Source of the DNA: Crambe crambe
Lineage: Eukaryota > Porifera > Demospongiae > Poecilosclerida > Crambeidae
Direction of reading: 5' to 3'
DNA: 64,000 bases
Assembly (NCBI GenBank): GCA_963924555.1
Contig: OZ004596.1
Coordinates: 3,482,139 to 3,546,138, forward strand
Of the stretch, positions 1-11,232 are shown in pieces; the first letter of the stretch is position 1, and every line of letters starts with the position of its first letter. The position numbers and the translations under genes were made by a program. The notes below the pieces were generated by a model that was given only the letters and a program-made list of their open reading frames with translations, did no database searches and was not told where the DNA came from.

Positions 1-74
1 GTGTAGTCAGTCAGTAGCTTTGTCATTGGGAGCTGCAGTAGCAATGGTCATTATCATCTTCCCTTTCTTTTCAG

Positions 75-3000
75 CCAATTGCTACAAAGATGGGTATCAA
101 CACACAGACCAACAAGCTATGGAAGGACAGGGCCATGGTCGAACTAAACGTTGCAATCTTGCACAGTTTTCAGGTAAAATGTGTACTATAGAGTTTTATT
201 CAGCAGCAGTAGAACAATCTGGTGGACCTTAGGCTATTTCAAGTTGTCTTATCTTCAATAGAATTAGTTCTTACCTTTAGATGGTTTTGTTTCATAAAGC
301 TAATTTTTATGAGAACTAAATCATGTTAGCTGAGAGAAGTAAGCAGAGTTTGGTCATCTTGCCTAACAATAAACTGGTCCATCTATATAATTGAATTTTA
401 ATAGTGAAATCACAGTAGAAGTGTATCATGTTATTCCTTTCATGGGGTTTAGATGATGGCAAGTGACTTTGCTTTCCAACATTGATTATGATTACAAACC
501 ACAAGTTGTTAATACTATTAGTCCTCTGGGCATGGAGTCTTTACCTAACAGCTGTGTATGGTGAAATAAGGCTTCACAGTCACCCAAGTGACTTCAAATT
601 ACAGCTTCCATGTTTGCTACAAGCATGCAAATTTTTGAGAGGTTTTATAATTGTATGGTATGAGCTACTGATGGTCAATGGTTGCTGTATTGTTTTGTGG
701 ACCTGTTGTTAAATCTTTCTCATACATGTGCTGACCTCTGGAATTTTAGTTGGACCTGTTATTGAATTTTTCTTTGACCAATATGGAATTTAGAGTGGCA
801 TAATTATATTTCTGGTATTATTTTTGGTGGGAGATCACATGACTGCATAATTAGTTGAGTTCAATTGTTTGAGTGGTAATCTTGAACTCAAATAGTTGAT
901 TGTTTCGGTGTTGGATTTTTCAGTCATATCAAGTAGCATTGCTTGACGTAATCACACACATGCATGGCATTCCTGAATGTAACTTGAACATCCATATATT
1001 ATGGCATCTTGTATGTACATTAGTGCCTGCAGACATACACACATGCATGTACATGTGTGCCTATACTTGCATGTACATGGTATACATGTAGACATACTTG
1101 CATGTACATGGTATACATGTAGACATACTTGCATATACATGGTATACATGTAGACATACTTGCATGTACATGGTATACATGTAGACATACTTGCATGTAC
1201 TTGGTATGCATGTAGACATACTTGCATGTACATGTAATACATATAGACGTATGTACTTGCATGTTACTGCATGGAATAATGCATGACATCTTGAATATTT
1301 GCCTTGTATAATATCCATGCCCGTGCCTGGCGTACCCCACTTATTTTCACTGATTCCACGAGTTCACCCTATTTTGGTTGGACCCTCCCTGCATACATGA
1401 TGGTATTCTCGGCAATAGCCCCGCCCACCTGTCCTTATACAGGAACATTCCTGACTCTTTGACTGACATTCCTAGCTCTTGTTGGATCAGGTGCACACGC
1501 AGGAGTAACTAGAATCACTGGCCAATAACTCCCCCTCTCCTAATTGACGCCTTTATTTAACGTTGGAAATTTTATTCATAGAAAATAGCTGAAATAATAT
1601 TATTCATAGAGAGAAATATTGTTATTCATAGTTATTGTAGCTCCTTAATTAGATATTAAAAAGTTCAATGGACTCTGTACTGTGTCCCTGAGGTGCAGGC
1701 GATTAAATGTGCCGCTGGCTGTGATGCATAGTATTCTGAGGGTTTCATCATGCAACTTTGTATCATCATCATAATTGTCATTTCTTATTATTTTAGAGTG
1801 CTAACTTCTCAATAGTGGATCATCATTCCACCACGGAGAGCTTCATGACTCACATCAAGTCTGAGACTCAGACTCGAGGTGGTTGTCCAGCAGACTGGGT
1901 GTGGATCGTGCCTCCCATTTCAGGATCCATCACACCAGTGTTCCATCAGGTCAGTATTCAATGCATGATATCCACATACAATTAATGGTCACCAGGTCAG
2001 TAGTCAGTATAGATAAAATGGTTGGCTATCAGCATTCTATGGTGTCAGCTGACTAGGTGGTAGATCAAGGTACTTCATAACCTCATTAATTTGACTTCTC
2101 AACATTGTATGCCAAGTGCAACATTTATGCCAAGTGTAGAGCAACTTAATTACTTTGTTAGTAGCCATATTTGTGTGTCTGGTGCTTTTAGAGCAGCAGC
2201 ACCTGTTGGTAAAATTGCAACTCAAGGTGCAAGCCGCTCTTTCATTAGTGTGGCCATATTTGGTGTCTGAGCGGTCCATCTGACAGTGCTTATCTTTAGA
2301 GGAGGTTTAGTTCACCACCTGTTGCTAAGGGGGAGTACCAGCACTAATTCTAGTTGGTCAGCCCCTACTCATTAATTATGATCTGCTTTATGATTATAAT
2401 GCGTATTGGGCCTGAAATTTTACTTGACCTCATAAAATGGGGTCTGCCTACTCTTGAGGGAGGAGGGGTGAGCAATAGGTAACATTATATAGCACAGACA
2501 TTGGCACAACTGCATGGTATCAAGCATCTCATATTACATTGCATGGTTGGTAACTGATGCTTACTCCAAACCCTTTGACCTGCCTGTGTGCCTGAGTTGT
2601 AGAGTAATGAATCTATCAACTATTTTTCTGTAATGATATTTCAGGAGATGCTTTTGTACCATCTGTCACCATCCTACGAGTACCAGCACAACCCCTGGAA
2701 GTATCATAATTGGTCCAGCCAAAGAGGACGGTCAAGCTCTTTCTCTAAAGGCCCCAACCGATTCAAGAAATTGGCTACGTGAGTGATTCAGTTAGAATAA
2801 TGTAAGATGTGGCTAACCACAAGAGAACACTTTTTGTGCAGTGTATGGAGGTGTTGTATGGAGGTGTTTTAGTTTATAGCTCAGAGTGGAATTACTCTCA
2901 AGTGGAAGCTATGGACCACTTATCATCACTATGTGGCACTTCTATGCCCTCCCATGTTCTGTAGTATGTAGTAATACTAGGGCTTGTGTGATTCTCAGTG

Positions 3001-6000
3001 TTTTCTATGCTCTGGAATGTGTCTTGGAAGAAGGGGATTAAGGCTTTTGAAAATTGGGGGGGGGGGGGGGGGGGGGGGCTGGCTGGCTGTCAAACTCGAG
3101 TCCTTCTATATGCCCTTTGTTTGTCCATCATACACTTTATAGAAGCTGAGCTTGCAGATTTTCGCATGATGAGTGATATTATGAACCTTTTCCGTATTTG
3201 GGTCAGGAAGTGCACAATACAGTGTACACTCTTTATTGTTGCAAGTCTGAAAGTTGAATCCTGTATCCAGTAGCTGAGCTTGCATCTTAATGTAAAAAGC
3301 TAGAAATAAAGGATCAGGTCATATTAGACATTCAAGGCTAATCAGCCTACCCTTCTTCCTAGTTATGTAAATACCTTTCTTGTCTTGAAAAAAGTGCATC
3401 TGAAAGATTCGAAGAAAGCTGAGAGAGTCTAAGTGATTGATGAGTGCATATTGGATCACACCCACATTTAATTTTTCATTGCAATTGGAGTCACGAAAAT
3501 GAGAAATAGCCCATATAATACCCCATGATTTGGTTTGCCTTGAACCTTCCATACGATTTGGTTGGTCTTGAACCTTGAACCTTCCATAGTGTATCCCATG
3601 ATTTAATTGGTCCGATCCAGTGCCATGGATATCACAAGAGAACAAGCTCTGTCGGTCTGTTAGTGATTGGATGGTACTGTTCCAAACCAATGTTATCATG
3701 GCGACTTAATCTGGGCCACCTTGTCTGAGCAAGTGGTAAGAGGTTTGATAAGTGAGGAGAACACCTCACCACAGAACACACTGCACTGTATACATTGTCT
3801 CCTTTGTTATGGTCAAGATGATTTATACTATCAATGCTAAAGAATTATATATTATCTTAGAATGGTCAAGATCCAGACAAAAATGTTCCGGAAAGTCTAC
3901 CAGAAGCGAATCAAAGCCACCATCCTCTTTGCCACAGAGACAGGCCGTGCCCGCAATTACGCCCATGTGGTCCAGGATGTCTTTAATCGGGTGTTTGCCT
4001 CCAAGGTGTGTTGCATGGAGGACTATGACAGGACCAACCTTGAGCACGAGCAGCTTCTCATTATCATCACCAGCACCTTCGGCAGTGGGGACCCACCTGC
4101 TAATGGAGAGGTAAGTCATATGATGGAAATAAACTAAACCCATTAAGCCTCTTTTTGAAGTGAGGATGTCCCTTTGATATTGAGATTAATTAAGCCTTTT
4201 TGAAGTGAGGATGTCCCTTTGATATTGAGATTAATTAAGCCTCTTTTTGAAGTGAGGATGTCCCTTTGATATTGAGATTAATTAAGCCTCTTTTTGAAGT
4301 GAGGTTGTCCCTTTGATATTTGCGTGCATCCACTTTATGCCAAGTACAATTATAACGTGTATTACGTGTGTAGGGAAGTCTGTATTGGAAGGGGGAGGTA
4401 GTGATAGCACTCACTTGTAATTGGATTCTTTTCCTCTTAGTCTTAGCATAATTATATGAAAAAATCGATGTTAAAGGTTAAATCTTTTTTTTTATCCTTA
4501 AATTCTGACGTGTATCTATTATTTAATGGCTGGTGTGATTCAAGCTCTTCATCTTTTCTCAGGTGTTTGGTCGATACTTGCTTGACATGCGTAGTGGCAC
4601 AGCCTCCCCTGTCCCTGGAAGCATACCCACTCCTCGATCCCATCGCATCAGCATCATCAGTGCTCCCAATCCTGCTCTCCTCAATGTCGGCAAGAAGGAG
4701 ATGGACAAACCCCTCACACAAGTCAAGTGAGTGCAACAGTTACTGTGAGAGTGCAGGTCATTGTGAGAGTGCAAACCCACACTGTTACAATACACTGTCA
4801 GTATGAAGTCAAGTGAGTCATTGTGAGAGTGCAAACTGTCAGTATGAAATCACGTCCTTTCACATTCACTTGCAGTCAGTTTCTTAACTGAAGGAATTAA
4901 GAGTCATTACCTCTCTATTCATGTTGGGGCTAGAGGGTATTCAGATCATGTTTGAGTGACTTCCCATGTGATAGGCTCGTCAGGAATAAAACCCCTGCCA
5001 AGTGACAATGATATGATCATCATTAATATTAGCAATTAAAGAGGGTGTGTCTGCACTCAAGTCTGCCTATGCATCAATGCATGCTACTAAACATGGTGAT
5101 ATTATTAGACAACTTCCCATACAAGGCACTAGCTCTTCTCCACTGATGAATCATGTACTTGGCAGACTCAGTGGCTGATATTACATATTAAATATACGTA
5201 GCTCCTCATTTGGCAGCCACAGTTATGTTAACCACTGATGCCTTGAGGGTATAGGCTGTATAGTTGTTATGTGTGTAGCTGAGAAGTGTAGGTTCATTCA
5301 GTTTCTATTTTAAGTGAGTGAATCACTTTTCCATATAATATGAGTTTCTTTGATGATGCCAGCACCAAACAGCTGCAAGGCTAGTAGTTCCACTCAGTTC
5401 CTATGGCTCACTATCACTTAAGCAACCAGTGAAGACTTTTCCACCTGCTGTGGTTCTCAGATCTAGGTCATCATTCACTTAGTTCTCATTTCACTGGGTA
5501 GGCATGGGAACCCAACAGGAATTATTATAATTATGTTAAGAGATTATTTTACACACTGCAATTGGCTGTTCTGAACTGATAGCATTGACAATATTCTCAA
5601 CTAAAACTTTCATTTTCTGATACATTTTCAGTGATACTATAGGAAACTGTAAATGCATCCAACCAAATTTTGTTCAACCAGCTAAGTCAGTGTGATATAT
5701 AAGTCAGTGTGATATATAAGTCAGTGTGATATATAAGTCAGTGTGATATATAAGTCAGTGTGATATATAAGTCAGTGTGATATATAAGTCAGTGTGATAT
5801 ATAAGTCAGTGTGATATATAAGTCAGTGTGATATATAAGTCAGTGTGATATATAAGTCAGTGTGATATATAAGTCAGTGTGATATATAAGTCAGTGTGAT
5901 ATATAAGTCAGTGTGATATATAAGTCATTGTATTCTTGTAGCAGTTAGTTATTTCCTGTTCTTCCCTGTGCTTGTTGCAGATATGCCGTGTTTGGTCTCG

Positions 6001-9000
6001 GCTCCAGAGCCTACCCCAACTTCTGCACCTTTGCTCATACCTGTGACAACCTGCTGAAGGACCTAGGGGCTGAGATGATTTACCCCTGTGGCGAAGGGGA
6101 CGACCTCTGTGGGCAGGAAGAGAGCTTTCAGGTAAAACCATCACAAAAACTTAAATTCACCTCAGTCTGTGGTACTTAACACCTTTTGTGACTGTCCTGA
6201 CGTGATGACCTTATGATGTCAGGGGTGAATAGTCCACCTAGCAACAGTGGAGCTTCTCATCACCACTGAGACAAGTAAAAAGTGTCCTGATTAGAGAAGT
6301 GACCTTTAGGGATGAATCATTGCACCTGGCAACTGATATTATTATTCTAATGGTGTACTTAGATATTCCCATGAAAGCATTTCAATTTATCAAGAGAAAA
6401 GGATATCATATTAGCAGCAGTCAAAACTTGCTAAATCTTTCTTGGAAACTCCATTTCCTATGAACAATAACAAAACTGGCTTTTTCCCAATTCCCCCCAA
6501 CACACTCTACTCTCCTAGCACCATTGATCACCCGCTCTTCAATAACAGGATGCAGTATCCATCATCCATGCATTTATGTACTGGAATAACTTAGTATCAC
6601 TATAGGGGGAGTGGATTTTCAGTCTCCAATGTATCATTGTTTGTTTGTTTGTCTGTTTGTTTGTTTGTTTGTTTGTTTATCTGTTTGTTTGTCCATAGAG
6701 CAATATATCATGCAGTATGGGTGTACATATGATCGCAAAGAATTGACCAATTGCACTATGTGTATGTATGCACGTGTGATACAGGCATGGCTGCAGCAGT
6801 GTTATCACCGTGCCTGTGAGATCTACAGCATTGATCCTGAGAAGACTGAAAGTGACTTGATGGGCTATAAGTCTGGCTATACCAAGGAAGACTTCAGAAT
6901 CCAGCCTTACAACAAATCTCACGAGAAGATGAATATCTGTGAGGGACTCAAGAAAGTCCACGTGAAGGACATCCAACCTTTCGCTCTCACTTACCGTACC
7001 AAGTTGCAGTCATCTTCATCTGAGTGAGTCCCTGGCAATTAAAGTAGCTATGATTATGACTGTGCAAAAAGATCTCTTTGAGCTGCTGATAGCTGCATGT
7101 TTGCTCTAAGTTGTCAGTCCAGCAAACACCATTGAAATAAAAGGCCTAGACTGGCTAATGATTTTCTCACATAGGTATTTTTCATTCACTTTTACCTCCT
7201 TGACCTCCATAGACAGACATACATACGTAGCCTTTCCTCTGATACCTGTCATTTTTTCCTTCCTGGTCTTACCTTTGTCTGATCCCTTTCCAGTCGCTCC
7301 ACCATCCTTGTGCACCTGAAGGGCAAAGGTGACGTTAAGTACGAGCCTGGTGATCACATTGCTATCTACCCTCAAAACAACGCCAAGTTGGTCAACGAGC
7401 TGATTGGCTGCCTAAACTCCCCAGTGGACCCCGACGAGCCAATCTACGTTGAATCTCGTCGTGTCTCTCACACCAAAGAGCACTGGAAGGAAGAGAAGAG
7501 AATGCCTGTTCCTGTCACCATCCGAGAAGCCTTCACTTACTACCTGGATATCACCAACCCGCCCTCACCACAGTTCATCAAGCTGCTGGCCAAACAGGCC
7601 ACTCGGGCTTCTGACCAAGAAGAGTTGAATGAGCTGGCCAAGGGAGGAGACAAGTATGAAGACTGGAAGTACGAGAGGTTTCCCAATTTGATAGATGTTA
7701 AGAGCCAGTTTCATTCACTCAAGATCGACGTGACATTGCTGTTGCAACAACTTCCACTCCTTCAGTGTGTAAGTTTGAGATGGAAGTAGTCAAAAAAATA
7801 TAAAAGCTTGTCATAAGCAGTCCTTATCTTTAACATTCCGAACCACAAAACTGCCCCCACACAATATATTTCCACAAAACTGCCCCCACACAATATAATT
7901 TCATGGGGGGGGGGGGGGGCAGAATATTTATTTTGTCCCCCATACTTATTATCCTTGTATTATGCAGTGTTATTCTTTTATGTGTTATGCAGCGTTACTA
8001 CTCGATCAGCTCTTCTCCAAGAGCACATCCAGGTGAAGTCCATGCCACTGTGGCCATCGTTTCATTCAAGAAAAAAAGTGAGTCATTGCATCACTGGGGA
8101 CCTTAATTAACTAATAAGGGGTAGCATCAGGAGGAAACAAGTAATTCACTGATCCCATTGAAGAGTGAAAGGGTAAAGGTGGGATCCCATTATGGTTTCA
8201 TCTCATTGTGGTTTCTAAAAGTGGGATCCTCATTATGGTGTCATCATAGGTGACGAGTAAAAAGTGGGATCCCCAACACAGTGATGTCTTTAAAAAAAAA
8301 GGTAGCATGGGTACCATAGTAGTCTCATTAGGTGAAAGGATCCAAGTAAATGATGAATTCTCCCCTAGCTTTATTCTTTGTTACATTTCTTTCTCAGATG
8401 GCCTTGGTGTCAAGCATCATGGAGTGTGTTCCACATGGCTTAACAGGATAGAGCTAGGGAGCACTGTTCCTTGCATCATCCGACAAGCACATGCCTTCCA
8501 CATGCCGGAGGACCCTCGAACCCCTATCATCATGGTTGGACCTGGCACTGGCATTGCACCTTACCGATCTTTCTGGCAAGAGCGTCTCTTCATGAAGAAT
8601 GAGTCCATCAAAGTCCACTTGAGCCAACCAACCCCTCGTGCGGTAAATCCCTATGGCTAAGTTAGGGCTAGGAATCTCACACACCTTGGGAATGTGGAAC
8701 TTCACTTCAAAGTGTCCCATAGCAACATGTATTAACTCCGATAGGTCAGAGGTCAGAGACTCATCTAAATTGCTGGACATTGAGAAGGTCCAAATTTTTC
8801 TAGCTAAGTTTTCACTGGTCATCATTGAGGTTTTGTAGTTAGTTGAAACACAAGCAAGGTAGTTGGTGATGAGGAGTATATAGTGCTGCTTTAGCTGGCT
8901 AAACTGGGACACAAGGTAGTTGGTGATGAGGAGTAAGCTGGCTAAACTGGGACACAAGGTAGTTGGTGATGAGGAGTAAGCTGGCTAAACTGGCACACAA

Positions 9001-11200
9001 GGTAGTTGGTGATGAGGAGTATATAGTACTACTCTAGCTGGACAAACTGAGTTCTATGCAGCACACAAGATAGTAGTGCTGCCCTAGTTGGGTTTCTATG
9101 CAGAACATGAAGAAAAATGCATTTAGTGAGATGCTTAAGATGTTGATAGGCAAGTCCATGTTTGTTATTTGTTGGAGAAGATCAAAGAGTCTTGCTGAGT
9201 GGTGGCTGAGCATGAGTGAGTTGTACCGACTTCCAACCAAAATAGCAAAATAGCTCACTACATGTAATTTTAAGCCAGTCAGAAAGTGGGGAAAGTGGCC
9301 AATGCCAAAGGGGATTATAAGACCCCCTTTAAACATAACATTGAAAGTAAGGAAAATAATAATATCAAAGATATATAAACTTACATAAAGCTGGAATGAG
9401 TGACCAGCTTTAGCCATGTGTCCACCCCTTTTAATAATCCTGGATCCACTCCTGTTTGATAACAACAATTATGTATGTGTCTCTTCCAGCCTCCCCAGAA
9501 CTTGAAGAAACTGGAAGGACTTGGAGATAGACGCCGTCGCAAGACCCAGTTTGAGCCTCCAAAACTGAATTTGCTTCAAACCCCCAAGTCTAGCCTATCT
9601 CTGTCCACCACACCCTTTTCTCCAACTGGCGTCCCCATGAGGAGGTCACTGTCCGACACAGAGGATGACGAGGAGATAAAGAAAATATTAGCTGCCAAGC
9701 AGAAGTCCTTTGGAAACATGAGTTTGTATTTTGGCTGTCGGAGATCTGACATGGACTACATCTATAAGGATGAACTGATGCGAGCAAAAGTCTCAGGTGC
9801 TCTTACTGAACTCAATGTGGCCTTCTCCAGACAACCAGGAACCCCCAAGGTAATCAAGCATTAACCATGCGTGGGTGTGGGGGGGTTTGAAGATATTAAG
9901 GGCTGCATTACAATTGTGAGCAAAGCGAGCCACAAGGGGGTCGAATGAGAGGATGCTATTTGTAATACGATGACGTCATCCTTCGCTTGCATTTCCCTAG
10001 TTAGATTTAGGGTGAGGGGAGCAAGATAACTACTTTGGTATTTCAAAGTGTCTATTTCCATAATCAATCTAGGCAACAGCTAGGTTACTAAATGGGGGGG
10101 GGTTAAACTTTTAGACCCCCAGGGAAATGAATGGTGGAGTTTAATTGTGCATGTAAACATAAGTACATAGCAACAGACCTCTTCCTTCCTGTCTGTCTAT
10201 ACTGCTGACCTTCATGTGGCTGAGAATTCACTTACATAAGCTATCCCCAATCATTTTCATCTGCATATTATGACTTGAGTATATGCTGGGTGTCCTGTGA
10301 AACATCCTTACTGTGGTTTAAATGGACTAAGGTGTGTTTAGAGGGGAGGATATTTGACCTGAACCTTCTTCCTGAGTCGCATTCTTGTGGGTCCTGCACT
10401 CCTTGATAGTCATGGGGTGGAATGCCACATTCCTTAAATTGTGTAGGAGTCAGTGTGTTTTGGTTTGGAGGCAGGAAATAGTAGAGATAAAAGAATGGAT
10501 GGTTTATATCATGTGATATCATGGTTGGACATAGATCTCATCCGCAAGCAAATGTATAACTGAGATTATAGTGAAAAAGGAGTGAGTGTATTTTCCCACA
10601 TTTGACTGTGTAGCTGTCCTAGTTATCTCTCTCCTTCCCCCACGTCCCACGTCCACTGTTTCCCCAACTCTCTCACTCCATGCATATAGCAAGCCAAGCC
10701 CAGTAAGAGCATTTACAGAGTCTCTACATATTCACCTGATAGGTCAAAGTACTAGCTCTATTTATCGTTATTATGTGTTCATGATCCACAGACCTATGTC
10801 CAGCATCTTTTGAAAGAGAATGCTGACAAAATTGTGCGACAGCTGATGGAAGAGAGGGGTCACTTCTATGTGTGTGGAGACATCTCCATGGCTGCAGATG
10901 TCTGCAGAACCCTTCAGAGCATCTTTGAAGAAAATGCAGCCATGTCCAATGAAGAAGCTCGACTTTTGATTGACTCTTTAAAAGACAGGGGCTTTTATCA
11001 TGAGGACATCTTCGGAGTGACACTGAAACATGAAGAAGTGACCACAAGGGTTCGAACTGCTGCTAAAAAGTAATGAGAGTGAGGTGGGGGGTGGGGGGTT
11101 CAGATAACAAACTGAGAGATGGTGATAAATCATATCTCAGTGTGTGTAACCTTAGTAACCTTATAACTCTACCAGAAATCACTAGACACATAATAGACGT

Positions 11201-11232
<32 letters not shown>

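Noticed and set aside
952..1340. Several overlapping minus-strand open frames with Cys/Tyr-rich repeats
   Set aside because: They are translations of the 31-bp minisatellite in a NOS intron; no family similarity or splice context.
3752..4143. Overlapping frames on both strands around 3.8-4.1 kb
   Set aside because: Only the frame in exon 3861-4110 gives the NOS calmodulin/FMN sequence.
5684..5921. Regular direct repeats that could suggest a CRISPR array
   Set aside because: The 17-bp units are contiguous with no spacers, in an intron of a eukaryotic gene.
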